Positions 1-14,060 are shown, counted from the stretch's first letter. The stretch is 64,000 bases of DNA from Scylla paramamosain (GCF_035594125.1 NC_087158.1:5754501-5818500); one strand, 5' to 3'. Notes: a model not told the origin generated them from the sequence alone. Made by a program: numbers and translations.

Positions 1-1780
1 ATGTTTTCTTTTTCCCAAATAGTGTTTTATATACTATTGTGCGTTTTGTTGCCTAATACGCTCAAAAACACCCTAATGACACGCTTCTGGTAAAGTCCTT
101 TCGTTACCCCAAATAGGGTGTTTTGCAAGCATTTTGGAGTTTTGGTAAATACCAAGCAAGAAAAAACTCGAAACACATGTTTTTGATCATGTTGTTCTGA
201 TTCTCCATAAAGAGTGTTTTCCATGTGTTTTAGCGTTTTGGTACGTAAGAAGCTGAAAAGGAAAAAAAAACACTGATAAGACACGTTTTTGGCAATGTTC
301 TCTTCTTTTCCCATATCGGGTGCTTGGCATGCACTTTGGAATTTGTGGTACCTAACAAGATCAAAAACATTCATGATACGCGTATTTGGTAATCTCTTTT
401 TTTTTTCATAGAGTTCTTTCCATGTATTTCGTCGTTTCGGTACGCAATATGGGGAAAAACTCATAATAAACGTTTTTGGTATTGTTATTCGGTTTCCCCA
501 TATAGACTGATATTCACAAGTTTTAGTCTTTTGGCACATAAAAAGCTGAATAAAGCTTCTAGCGTTCTAGCGTTTTGCTACATAAGCTGTAAAACAATCA
601 TAAAACACTTTTGTGTTAATATCGTTTCGCTTCCCAATATCAGTTAATTTGCATGCATTTTGGCGTTGTATTACCTAACAAGCTCAAAACTTTCAAAACT
701 TCCGTTTTAATAATGTAATTCTTTTTCCTCATATAGGGTATTTTGCACGCGTTTTAACTCTTTGGTACGTAAGAGGCTGAAAAAGCCTCTTACGTACCAA
801 AAAGTTAAAACGCGTGCAAAATACCTCAAAAGACACTTAAAAGACACTTTTATAATAATGCCCTTTAGCGTTTTGGTACCTAACAACCTAAAAAAATACT
901 CAATACATATTTTTGGTAATGTTGCTTTGTTTCTTCATATAGGGTGCTTTGTATGCATTTTTGCATTTTGGTACCTAATATGAGGAAAAACACTCATAAT
1001 AAAAGTTTTGGTAATGTTCTATATCTCTATATAGAGTGCTATTCACGTGTTTAAGCGTGTTGGTATATAAAAAGCTGAAAAACACTCATAATAGAAGTTT
1101 CTGTTAATATCCTTTTGTTTCCCAATGTCCGGTAATTTTCATGCATTTTGGTGTTTTGTTACCTAACATGCTCTAAAAAATCTCAAAGTACACTTTTTTG
1201 CTAATGTTTTTCTGTTTCTCCAATGAAGAGTGTTTTGTATGCGTTTCAGTGTTTTGGTAAGTAAGAAGCTGAGAGATACTCAAAACACAAATTTTTTGTA
1301 ATGTTTGCTTTTCCCATACAGGATGCTCTGCATGCACTTTAGCATTTTGATATCTAACAAGCTCAAAATTATTGTTAATACACATATTTGGTAAGTTGTT
1401 TTATTTCTTCATATAGGGTGCTTTGCATGAACTTTACCGTTTTGGTACCTTACAAACTCAAAAATATTCATAATACACGTTATTGGTGACATTGTTCTGT
1501 TTTTCCATATATTGTGCTATTCACGTATTTTAGCATTTTCTTACCTATGAAGTTCAAAAACACTTATAATACATATTTATGTAATATCGTTTCGTTTCTC
1601 GGTATGTATTGCATTTATTTTGGCTCAAAACTTTCAATACACCCGTTTTTTGTAATGCTGTTCTGTTTCTTCATAAATGGTGTTATCCATGCGTTTTAGC
1701 ACGTTTGGTACGTAAGAAACTCAAAAAAGTTTCAAAAGACACAATTTTAATAATGTTCTTTTCTTTTCCCAAATGGAGTG
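1..1780 (-). repeat. Diverged satellite monomers, reverse orientation
   Basis: The roughly 97-bp satellite runs here on the minus strand. The plus strand shows complements of the usual blocks, such as 'aaaaacactcat', 'agcgttttggtacc' and 'tttgcatgcattttg'. Neighbouring monomers differ strongly from each other, and the A-rich HOR landmark seen from 1850 onward is absent. I read this as an older, un-homogenised flank. It holds no gene: its open frames are translations of the repeat. Confidence 0.8.
737..825. repeat. Long fold-back (inverted repeat, 42-bp arms)
   Basis: Positions 737-778 and 784-825 are reverse complements over 42 bp with one mismatch, separated by a 5-nt loop (gaaaa). Sequence on both sides of the hairpin is reverse-oriented satellite. 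The second arm is therefore a short inverted copy of the adjacent monomer and not an array-scale inversion. This suggests snap-back or template-switch synthesis. Confidence 0.93.
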
Positions 1781-2486
1781 TTCTCCAATTATAAATGTTT
1801 TTAAGTACCTTAAGGACCAAAAAACTAAAACCCAAAAATAACACTCTTTATAAAGAAAAAATAAATAAATAAATAGAAAAACGGGATTTTTTTTTTTTTT
1901 TGTTATTCATCTTCATAGGTACCAAGATGCCAAAATTCTGAGAAAATTCTAGGCAATTATGTGGTACAAGAATATTATCAAAAAAGTTAATTATAGCTTT
2001 TTTTTTTTAATGTTATGTACCAAACTCTAAAGTGAATGCAAAGCCACCTACATGAGGAAATTAAACGACTTTACGAGAAACCTTACTTTTGAGTGTTTTT
2101 CAGTATGTTAGGCACCAAAACGATAATAATATGGAAGTCACTCAATATGGGAATCCAAAACAAAATTACTGAAAACGTGTCTTTTCCCTGTTTTACGTAG
2201 AAAAACGCTAAAAAGGATGCAAACCAACCAATATGAAAAAATAGATTAACATTATCAAAAATGTATATTTTGAATGTTTTTGAGCTTGTTGCCTAAAAAA
2301 AATGCAAAAATGGATGCAAAGTATTGCAAAACAAAAGGACATTCTGAGAAACGTGTATAATGAGTGTTTTATAGTTCCACAAGAACCAAAAGGCAAAAAC
2401 GCAAAAATTCGTGTACCTAGAGAAGTTTTCTTAGATACCAAAATGATGAAACTCATGAATAACACTTTTAATTGAGAAACAGAATT

Positions 2487-2930
2487 ACCTTACAAAATGT
2501 ATGTATTTTGAGTGTTTTTCACATTCTTAGTTACGAAAATCCCAAATTACATGCGAAACTAGCTTTATGTGGGAAATAAATGACATTACCAGAAAAGTGT
2601 CTTTTGAGTGTTTTTGAGCGTTATACGAGTATGCAACAAAGCACTTAAAAGCAGAACAATCACATTACATTGGAATAAAACAAAATTTTACGGAGAATAA
2701 AAAAAAAAAAAACAAGCTTACCAAATGAGTGTATTTTGGGTGTTTTTCACATTCTTAGTTACCACAAAACCCCAAATTGCATGCAAAATATTGTGGGATA
2801 AAAATGTGGGAAAAAAATAACATGAACATAAAAAAGTTTTTTTAAGTGTTTTTGAGAGTGTTAGGACATAAAGCACTAAAAATCAGGGCAATCACATTAC
2901 ATAGGGATAAAACCAATTTTTACCAAGAAC
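2487..2930 (+). repeat. Duplicated monomer pair inside the first HOR unit
   Basis: The two modules marked by 'cacattcttagttac' and by 'gagcgt..aagcacttaaaag' (or its variant) occur at about 2487-2700 and again at about 2715-2930. The spacing from the first to the second anchor (about 1320 bp) is larger than the usual 1.1 kb by roughly this amount. The second copy is more degenerate. Confidence 0.6.
2624..2631 (+). other. Putative transposon footprint TACGAGTA
   Basis: The sequence reads 'ttata-CGAGTA-tgc'. The equivalent module elsewhere reads 'ttatatgc' (near 12550, 25820 and 49425). The difference is a clean 6-base insertion that turns TA into TA-CGAG-TA. This is one of six identical events in the window. 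Confidence 0.6.
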
Positions 2931-5889
2931 ATCCCTTTAAGATTTTTTGAGCTCCTTACATACAAAAACGCTAAAACGCATGCAAAAATCCCTTTATGGA
3001 GAAACAGAATAACATTACCAAAAACACGTATTTTGAGTGTTTTTGATCATGTTACCTATAAAAACACTAAAATATATGTTTGGGAAACGAAAAAAAACAT
3101 TAGGAGAAACGTGAGTGTTTTTAAGTTTCTTAAGTACCAAAAAGCTAAAAGCTATAAATAACACTCTTTATAAAGAAAAATAAATAAATAAATAAATAAA
3201 AAAATAGCAATTTTTTTTTTGTCATTCATATTCACAGGTACTGAGATACCGAATGTCTGGCAAAATTCAGGGAAATTCTGTGGAAAAAAGAATATTATCA
3301 AAAAAGATAATTTTAGCTTTTTTTTCGGACTGTTATGTACCAAACCCTAAATTGCATCCAAAGCCACCTGTATGGGGAAATTACACGACTTTAACAGAAA
3401 CCTCTCTTTTGAGTGTTTTCTTTTTTAGCATGTTAGGCATCAAAAGGATAAATAATATGGAAGTCACTCAATATGGGAATGCAAAACAAAATTACTGAAA
3501 ACGTGTCTTTTCGTTGTTTTACGTAGAAAAACGCTAAAACGGATGCAAACCAACCAATATGAATAAATAGAATAACGTCACGAAAAAGGTATATTTTGAG
3601 TGTTTTTGAGCCTGTTAACCACAAAAAACGCGAAATTGGATGCAAACCACTCTATATTGGGAAACAAAGAGACATTACGAGAAACGTGTATAATGAGTGT
3701 TTTATGGTTTCACAAGAACCACAACGCAAAACACGCAAAAACTCGTATATATGGAAAAGTATCTTAGATACCAAAATGCTGAAACTCATGAATAACACTC
3801 TTAATTAAGAAACAGAACAACCTTACTAAATGGGTGTATTTTGAGAGCTTTTCACATTCTTAGTTATCAAAACCCTAAATTGCATGCGAAACCAGATTTA
3901 TGTGGGAAAAAATGACATTCCCAGAAAAGTGTCTTTTGAGTGATTTTGAGCGTAATAGGATATAAAGCACTAAAAAGCAGGGGAATCACATTAAATTCAA
4001 ATAAAACCAATTTTTTACCTTTAAGTGTTTTTGAGCTCCTTATATACCAAAACACTAAAACGCCTGAAAACACACTTTATGGAGAAACAGAATAACTACG
4101 AAAAACATGTATTTTGAGTGTTTTTGATCATGTTACCTATAAAAACACTTAAATACATAGAAAGAACTTTATGTTTGGGAAACAAAAGTACATTATGAGA
4201 AACGTGTATTATGAGTGTTTTTAAGTTCCTTAAGTACCAAAAAGCTAAAACCAGCAAATAACACTCTTTATTTAGAAAAAATAAATAAATTAATAAAAAA
4301 ATAAAAATAAATTTTTTTTTTTTTTTGTCATTCATCTTCTTAGGTACCGAGATGAAAAAAATTCTGGGAAAATTCAGGGCAATTGTATGATAAAAGAATA
4401 TTATCAAAAAAGTTGATTTTAGCTTTTATTTTCAAACTGTTATGTACCAAACCCTAAAGAGCATGCAAAGCCTCCTATATGAGAAAATTGAATGACTTTA
4501 CCAGAAATCTGTCTTTTCAGTGTCTTTCAGCATGTTAGACACCAAAACGATAAATAATACTAGTAATAATAAAAACTCACTCAATATGGGAATCCAAAAC
4601 AAAATTACTTAAAAAGTGTATTCTCAGTATTTTACTTAGAAAAACACTAAAACGGATGCAAACCAATATCAAGAAATAGAAAAACATTACCAAAAAGGTA
4701 CATTTTGAGTGTTTTTGAGCTTGTTACCTACAAAAAAAACGCGAAAATTGATGCAAAGCACTCTATATTAGGAAACAAGAACCACAAGGCAAAAAACGCA
4801 AAAACTCGTATATATGGAGAAGTTTCCGAGATACCAAAATGATGAAACTCATGAATAACACTTTTAATTGAGAAACAGAACAACCTTACGAAATGCGTGT
4901 ATTTTGAGTGCTTTTCACATTCTTAGTTACCCAAAACCCAAACCAGCTTTATGTGGTAAAAAAAAAAAAAAAAAGACATTTTCAGAAAAGTGTCTATTGA
5001 GTGTTTTTCAGCGTGATAGGCTGTAAAGCACTAAAAAGAAAGGCAATCACATTACATGGGAATAAAACCAATGTTTACCAAAAACTTGCCTTTAATTGTT
5101 TTTGAGCTCCTTATATACCAAAACGCTAAAACGCATGTAAAACACACTTCATGGAGAAACAGAATAACATTACCAAAAACATGTCTTTTGAGTGTTTTTG
5201 ATCATGTTACCGATAAAACGCTTAAAAACATGCTATGAACCCTGTTTGTGGAAAACGAAAGGACATTACGAGAAACGTGTATTATAAGTGTTTTTGAATT
5301 CATTAAGTACCAAAAAGCTAAAAGCCACAAATAACTCTCTATTGAAGAAAAAAAAATAAAAAAATAAAAAAATACGATATATTTTTTCTTTCTTATTCAT
5401 CTTCACAGATACTGAGATGCCAAAATTCGGGCAAAATTTATGAAATTTTGTGAAATAAGAACATTTTCAAAACAGATAATTTTAGCTTTTTTTTTTTCGA
5501 CTGTTATGTAGCAAACCATAAAGTGCATGCAAAACCACCTGTATGAGGAAATCAAACGTTTTGCCAGAAAACTGTCTTATGAGTGTTTTTCAGCATGTTA
5601 GGCACAAAAACGATATATAACATGGGTCAATCTATATGGGAATCCAAACAAAATTACTGAAAACGTGTCTTTTCGGTGTTTTACGTAGAAAAACGCTAAA
5701 CGGATGCAAACCAACCAATATGAAAAAAAAAAATAGAATAACATTACCAAAAAAGTATATTTTGAGTGATTTTGAGCTTGTTACCTACAAAAAAGGTGAA
5801 AATGGATGCAAAGCACTCCCTACTGGGAAACAAAAGGATATTACGAGAAACGTGTATAATGAGTGTCTTATTATTTTCGAGCAAAAGAA

Positions 5890-5913
5890 CTTGTGGTTCA
5901 CAAGAACCACAAG
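5890..5913. repeat. Short perfect hairpin in the HOR 'cacaagaaccacaagg' module
   Basis: A 10-bp stem (5890-5899 with 5904-5913) closes a 4-nt loop (acaa). Ordinary units have only the right arm, 'gaaccacaag', preceded by 'agtttcacaa' or 'agttcaaaa'. The left arm is an added inverted copy. Confidence 0.8.
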
Positions 5914-8900
5914 GCAAAAAACGCAAAAACTCGTGTATAGAAAGAAGTTTTTTTAGATACCAAAATGCTGAAACTCATGAATAACAATCTTAATTGAGAA
6001 ACAGAACAACCTTACCAAAAGCGTGTATTTTCAGTGTTTTTCACATTCTTAGCAAAATCCCAAAAAGCATGCGAAACTAGCTTGATTTGGGAAAAAAATG
6101 ACATTAACAGAAGTGTCTTTTGAGTGTTTTTTGAGCGTGTTAGGCAATAAAGCACTAAAAAGCAGGGCAATCACATTACATGGGAATAAAACCAACTTTG
6201 ACCAAGAACTTGCCATTATGTGTTTTTGAGTTCCTTATATACCAAAACGCTAAAACGCATGCAAAACACTCATTTTTGGAGAAGCAGAAAAACATTACAA
6301 AAAATATGTGTCTTAAGTGTTTTTGATCATGTTACCTATAAAAACGCTTAAATACATGCAAAGAACCCTATCTTTGGGAAACGAAAGGACATTACGGGAA
6401 GCGTGTATTATGACAGTTTTTAAGTTCCTTAAGTACCAAAACGTTAAAACCCACAAATAACACTCTTTAAAGAGAGAAATAAAATAAAAAAATAAAAGAT
6501 AGCATTTTTTTTTGTATTGATTTTCATAAGTACCGAGATACCAAAATTCTGCCAAAATTCAGGGAATTTATGTGGAAAAAAGAACATTATCAAAAAAGTT
6601 AATTATAGCTTTTTTTCGGATTGTTATTTACCAAACCCTAAAGTGGATGCAAAGCCACCTATATGAGGAAATTAAACGACATTACCAGAAACCTGTCTTT
6701 TCAGTGTTTTTCAGCATGTTAGGCACCAAACCGATAAATAATAAGGAAGTCAGTCAATATGTGAATCCAAAACAAAATTACTGAGAACGTGTCTTTTCAG
6801 TGTTTTACGTAGAAAAAAAGCTAAAACAGATGTAAACCAACCAAGATAAAAAAAAAAAGAAAAACATTACCAAAAAGGTATATTTTGAGTGTTTTTGAGC
6901 TTGTTACCTACAAAAAAAAAAAACGCGAAAATTGATGCAAAGCACTTTATATTAGGAAATAAAAGGACATTGCAAGAAAAGTGTATATTGAGTGTTTTAT
7001 AGTTCAAAAGAACCAAAAGGAAAAAAAACGCAAAAAACCTAGATACCAAAAATGCTGAAACTCATGAATAACATTACTAATAGAGAAACAGAACAACCTT
7101 ACTAAATGCGTGTATTTTGAGAACTTTTCACATTCTTAGTTATCAAAACACCAAATTGCATGCAAAGCCAGCTTTATGTGAGAAAAAAATGACATTACCA
7201 GAAAAATGTCTTTTGAGTGTTTTTGAGCCTGATACGCAATAAAGCACTAAAAAGCAGGGCAATCACATTACATTTGAATAAAACCAATTTTTATCAAGAA
7301 CTTGCTTTTAAAGGTTTTTGAGCTCCTTATATACTAAACCGCTAAAACGCATGCAAAATAATTTTTATGGAGAAACAGAATAAAATTACCAAAAACATGT
7401 ATTTTAAGTGTTTTTGATCATGTTATCTATAAAAACGGTTAAATACATGCAAAGAACCTTATGTTTGGGAAACAAAAGGATATTACGAGAAACGTATATT
7501 ATGAGTGTTTTTATGTTTGTTAAGTACCAAAAACCTAAAACCCACTCTTTATTTAGAAAAAATAAATAAATAAAAAAATTAAAAAATAGGATTTTGTTTT
7601 TTTTTGTTAATCATCTTCATAGGTAACGAAATACTAAAATTCTGGGTAAATTCAAGGCAATTATATGATAAGAAAATATTATCAAAAAAGTTGATTTTAG
7701 CTTTTTTTTCGGACTGTTATGTACCAAACCCTAAACTGCATGCAAAGCCTCCTGTATAAGGAAATTAAACGACCTTACCAGAAATCTGTGTTTTGAGTGT
7801 TTTTCAGAATGTTAGGCACCGAAATGATAAATAATAAGGAACTCACTTTATATGGGAATCCAAAACAAAAATACTGAAAACGTGTCTCCCCAGTGTTTTA
7901 CGTAGAAAAACGCTAAAATGGATGCAAACCAACAAATATCAAGAAATATAAAAAAAAAAACATTACCAAAAAGGTATATTTTAAGTTTTTTTGAGCTTGT
8001 TACCTACAAAAAAACGCTAAAATTGATACAAAGCACTCTACAGTGTGAAACAAAGGGACATTGCGAGAAAAGTGTATAATGAGTGTATTATAATTCAAAA
8101 GAACAACAAGGCAAAAAACGCAAAAACTCGTGTATATGGAGAAGTTTCCTAGATACCAAAATGCTGAAACTCATGAATAACACTATTAATTGAGAAACAG
8201 AACAACCTTACCAAATTCGTGTATTTTAAGTGTTTTTTTCATATTCTTAGTTACCAAAAACCCAAATTTAATGCGAAACCAGATTTATGTGCGAAAATAT
8301 GTCATTTCCAGAAAAATGTCTTTTGAGTGTTTTTTAAGGGTGATAGGCAATAAAGCACTAAAAAGCAGGGCAATCACTTTTTATTGGAATAAAAGCAATT
8401 TTTACCAAGAACTTGCCTTTAAATGTTTTTGAGCTCCTTATATACCAAACCGCTAAAACGCATGCAAAACAAACTTTATGGAGAAATAGAATAACATTAC
8501 CAAAAACATGTAATTTGGGTGTTTTTTATCATGCTATCTATAAAAAAGCTTAAATACATGCAAAGAACATTATGTTTGGGAAAAAAAGGACATTACGAGA
8601 AACGTGTATTATGAGTGTTTTTTTTTAAGTTCCTTAAGTACCAAAAAGCTAAAACCCACAAATAACACTCTTTATTTAGAAAAAAAGAAATAGGTTTTTT
8701 TTTTTTCATCGTCATAGGTACCGAGATGCCAAAATTCTGGGAAAATTCAGAAAATTATATGAACACAAGAATATTACCAAAAGAGTTCATTTTAGCTTTT
8801 TTTTTCGGACTGTTATGTACCAAACCCTAATGTGCATGCAAAGCCTCCTATATGAGGAAATTAAACCACCTTACCAGAAATCTATCTTTTGAGTGTTTTT

Positions 8901-11222
8901 CAGCATGTTAGGCACCAAAACGATAAATAATAAGGAACTCACTCTATACGGGAATCCAAAACAAAATTACTGAAAATGTATCTTCTCAGTGTTTTACGTA
9001 GAAAAAAACGCAAAAACTCGTGTATATAAAGAAGTTTCTTAGATACCAAAATCCTGAAACTCATGAATAACAATCTGAATTGAGAAACAGAACAACCTTA
9101 GCAAATGTGTGTATTTTGAGTGTTTTTCATATTCCTAGTTAGCAATACTTAAAATAGCATGCGAAACTAGCTTTATGAGGGAAAAAAATGACATTACCAA
9201 AAGTGTCTTTTAATTGTTTTTGAGCGTGTTAGGCAATGAAGTACTAAAAAGCAGGGCAATCACATTACATGGGAATAAAACCACATTTTACCAAGAACTT
9301 GCCAATATGTGTTTTTGAGCTCCTTACATACCAAACCGCTAAAACGCATGGAAAACAAACTTCATGGAGAAATACAATAACATTACCAAAAACATGTATT
9401 TTGAGTGTTTTTGATAATGTTATCTATAAAAACGCTTAAATACATGCAAAAAAAATTACGTTTGGGAAACGTAAGGACATTACGAGAAACGTGTATTATG
9501 AGTGTTTTTAAGTTCCTTAACTACCAAAAAGCTAAAACCCACAAATAACACTCGTTATTGACAACAAATAAAAAATAAATAAAAATAAATAAAAGGATTT
9601 TCATTTTTTTTTTTTATATTCACCTTCATAGGTACCGAGATGCCAAAATTCTGGGAAAAATTAGAGCTATTATATAATAAGAGAATATTATAAAAAAAGA
9701 TGATATTAGCTTTTTTTCGGACTGTTATGTACCAAACACTAAAGTGCATGCAAAGCCTCCCATATGAGGAAATTAAACGACCTTACCAGAAATCTGTGTT
9801 TTGAGTGTTTTTCAGCATGTTAGGCACCAAAACGATAAATAATAAGGAATTCACTCCATATGGCAAACCAAAACAAAATTACTGAAAACGTGTCTTTTCA
9901 GTGTTTTACGTAGACAAACGCTAAAACGGATGCAAACCAACCAATATCAAGAAGTAGCAAAACATTACCAAAAATGTATATTTTCAGTGTTTTTGAGCTT
10001 GTTACCTACAAAAAAAAAACGCGAAAATTGATACAAAGCACTCTATATTGGGAAACAAAGGGACATTGCGAGAAAAGTGTATAATGAATGTTTTATAGTT
10101 CAAAAGAACCACAAGGCAAAAAACGCAAAAACTCGTGTATATGGAGAAGTTTCCTAGATACCAAAATGCTGAAACTCATGAATAACACTCTTAATTTAGA
10201 AACAGAACAACGTTACTAAATGCGTGTATTTTGAGTGGTTTTCACATTCTTAGTTACCAAAATCCCAAATTCCATGCGAAACCAGCTTTATGTGGGAAAA
10301 AAAAATGACATTACCAGAAAAGTGTCTTTTGAATGTTATTGAGCGTGATAGGCAATAAAGCACTAAAAAGCAGGGGAATCACTTTACATGGCAATAAAAT
10401 CAATTTTTACCAAGAACTTGCCTATAAGTGTTTTGAGCTCCTTATATATCAAAACGCTAAAACACATGCAAAACACACTTTATGGAAAAAGAGAATAACA
10501 TTACCAAAAAACATATATTTTGAGTGTTTTTGATCATGTTACCAATAAAAACGCTTAAATATATGCAAAGAACCCTATTTTTTGGGAAACGAAAGGACAT
10601 TACGAGAAACGTGTATTATGAGTGTTTTTAAGATCATTATTTACCAAAAAGCTAAAAGCCACAAATAACACTCTTTATTGAGAAAAAATAAATAAAGAAA
10701 TAAAGAAATACAAAATTTTTTTTCTTTCTTTTTCATCTTCACAGGTACCGAGATGCCAAAATTTGGGCAAAATTCAGGAAATTATGAGTCAATTATCAAA
10801 AAAGTTAATTTTAGGTTTTTTTTCGTACTTTTATGTACCAAACCCTAAAGTGCATACAAAGCCACCTATATGGGGAGATTAAACGTCTTTGCCAGAAAAC
10901 TGTCTTATGAGTGTTTTTCAGCTTGTTAGGCACCATAACGGTAAATAACATGCAAGTCACTCTATATGTGAACTTAAAACAAAATTACTGAAAACGTGTC
11001 TTTTCGGTGTTTTACATAGAAAAACGCTAAAACGGATGCAAACCAACCAATAAGAAGAAATAAAATAACATTACCAAAAAGGTACATTTTGAGCGTTTTT
11101 GAGCTTGTTACCTACAAAAAACACGAAAATTGATGCAAAGCACTCCCTATTGGGGAACAAAAGGACATTACGAGAAACGTGTATAATGAGTGATTTATTA
11201 TTATTATTATTGAGCAAAAGAA

Positions 11223-11246
11223 CTTGTGGTTCACAAGAACCACAAG
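11223..11246. repeat. Same short hairpin, second HOR copy
   Basis: The arms at 11223-11232 and 11237-11246 repeat the hairpin of 5890-5913, again after a 'gagcaaaag' stretch. Sharing of this derived structure marks the units near 5.5, 10.8 and 47.7 kb as one HOR subtype. Confidence 0.8.
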
Positions 11247-11476
11247 GCAAAAAACGCAAAAACTCGTGTATATAAAGAAGTTTCTTAGCTACCAAAATGC
11301 TGAAACTCATGAATAACAATATTAATTGAGAAACAGAACAAACTTACAAAATGCGTGTATTTTGAGTGTTTTTTTTCACATTCTTAGCAAAACCCCAAAT
11401 AGCACGCGAAACTATGTTGGAAAAAAAATGACATTACCAAAAGTGTCTTTTGAGTGTTTTTGAGCGTGTTAGGCAA

Positions 11477-11484
11477 TACGAGTA
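11477..11484 (+). other. Putative transposon footprint TACGAGTA
   Basis: The sequence reads 'ggcaata-CGAGTA-aatcac', against 'ggcaataaatcac' in the orthologous unit near 48373. It is the same 6-base insertion at a TA. Confidence 0.65.
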
Positions 11485-13411
11485 AATCACGAAAAAACAG
11501 GGCAATCACATTACATGGGAATAAAACCAACTTTTACTAAGAACTTGCCTTGAAGTGTTTTTGATCTCCTTACAAACCAAAACGCTAAAACGCATTAAAA
11601 AAACTCCTTTATGGAGAAGCAGAATAACATTACTAAAAACATGTGTTTTAAGTGTTTTTGATCATGTTACCTATAAAAACGCTTAAATACATGCAAAGAA
11701 CCCTATGTTTGGGAAACGAAAGGACATTACGAGAAACGTGTATTAGGACCGTTTTTAAGTTCCTTAAGTACCAAAACGTTAAAACCCACAAATAACACTC
11801 TTTATAGAGAAAAAATAATTAAAAAAAAAAAGCTTTTTTATATTGATTTTCATAGGTACCAAGATGCCAAAATTCTGCCAAAATTCAGGGAATTTATGTG
11901 GAAAAAAGAACATTATCAAAAAAGTTAATTATAGCTCTTTTTCGGATTTTTATGTACCAAACTCTAAAGTGCATGCCACCTATATAAAGAAGTTAAACAA
12001 CTTTATCAACAACCTGTCTTTTCAGTGTTTTTCAGCATGTTAGGCATTAAAACGATAAATAATATGGAAGTCAGTCAAAATGTGAATCCAAAACAAAATT
12101 ACTGAAAACGTGTCTTTTCAGTGTTTTACGTAGAAAAACGCTAAAACGGATGCAAACCAACAAATATGAAGAAATAGAATAACATTACCAAAAAGACTTT
12201 TTGAGCTTTTTACCTACAAAAAAACGCGCAAATGGATGGAAAGCACTCTATATTAGGAAGCAAAAGGACATTACGAGAAACGTGTATAATGAGTGTTTTA
12301 TAGTTTCACAAGAACCACAAGGCAAAAAACGCAAAAACTCGTGAACATAGAGAAGTTTCTTACATACCTAAAAACGCTAAAACTCATAAATAACACTTTT
12401 AATTTAAAAACAGAACTACCTTACCAAATGTGTGTATTTTGAGTGTTTTTCACATTCTTAGTTACGAAAATCCCAAATTACATGCGAAACTAGCTTTATG
12501 TGGGATAAAAATGACATTACCAGAAAAGTTTCTTTTGAGTGTTTTTGAGCGTTATATGCAACAAAACACTAAAAAGCAGAACAATCACATTACATTGGAA
12601 TAAAACAAAAATTTACGAAGAACTTGCCTTTAAATGTTTCTTAACTCCTTACATACCAAAACGCTAAATTCATGCAAAACAACCTTTATTGAGAATCAGA
12701 ATAACATTACCAAAAACATGTATTTTGAGTGTTTTTGATCATGTTACCTATAAAATCGCTTAGGTACATGCAAAGAACGCTATGTTTGTGAAACAAAAGG
12801 ACATTACGAAAATCGTGTATTATGAGTATTTTTAAGTTCCTTAAGTACCAAAAATCTAAAACCCACAAATAACACTCTTTATAAATAAAAAAAGTAATTA
12901 AAGAAAATAGATTTTTTTTATCTTATTCATCTTCATAGGTACCGAGATGCCAAAATTCTCAGAAAATTCAGGGAAATTATGTGAAAAAAACAATAAAAAA
13001 ATATTTTAGCTTTTTCCAGAGTTATGTACGAAACCCGGAAGTGCATGCAAAGCCAACTACATGGGGAAATTACACGAATTTACAAGAAACGTGTCTTTGG
13101 GTGTTTTCAGCAATTTCAACAATATTACTGAAAACGTGTCTTTTCAGTTTTAGCGTAGAACCCTAAAACGGATGCAAACCAACCAATATGAAGAAGTAGA
13201 ATAACATTACAAAAAAGTTTAGTGTTTTTGAGCTTGTTACCTACAAAAAATGTAAAAATGAATGCAAAGCAGTCTATATTGGAAACAAAAGGATATTACA
13301 AGAAAATTGTATAATGAATGTTTTAATAGTTTCCAAGAACCATAAGGCAATAAACGCAAAAACTCGTATATATGGAGAAGTTTCTTAGATACCAAAATTC
13401 TGAAACTCATG

Positions 13412-13419
13412 TACTCGTA
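13412..13419 (+). other. Putative transposon footprint TACTCGTA
   Basis: The sequence reads 'ctcatgta-CTCGTA-taacac', where other units read 'ctcatgaataacac'. It is the 6-base insertion in the complementary orientation, plus one a/t substitution next to it. Confidence 0.55.
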
Positions 13420-14060
13420 TAACACTCTTAATTGAGAAAGAGAACAGTCTTAGGAAATGAGTGCATTTTGAGAGTTTTTTTTCACATTCTTAGTGGTCCA
13501 ACCCGAAATTCCATGCGAAACTGTGGAAAAAAAATGAAATTACTAAAAAAAGTGTCTTTTTAGTGTTTTTCAGCGTGTTAGGCAATAAAGCTCTAAAAAG
13601 CAGGGCAATCACATTTCATGGGAATATAACCAACTTTTACCTGGAACTTGCCTTTAAGTTTTTTTTGAGCTCCTTACATACCAAAACGCTAAAACTCATG
13701 CAAAACACCCTTTATGGAAAAACAGAATAACATTATCAAAAACATGTATTTTAAGTGTTTTTGAGCTTGTTACCAATAAAAACGCTTAAATACATGCAAA
13801 GAACCCTATGTTTGGGAATGAAAGGACATTACGATGAATGTGTATTATGAGTGTTTATAAGTTCCTAAAGTACCAAAAAGCTAAAACCCACAAATAACAC
13901 TCTTTAAAGAAAGAAAAAATAAATAAAAAAAAATAAAAAAATAGCATTTTTTTTATTGATCTTCATAGGTACCGAGATGCCAAAATTCTGGCAAAATTCA
14001 TGAAAATTACGTGAAAAAAGAATATTATGAAAAAGGTTAATTTTAGCTTTTTTTTCGGAC

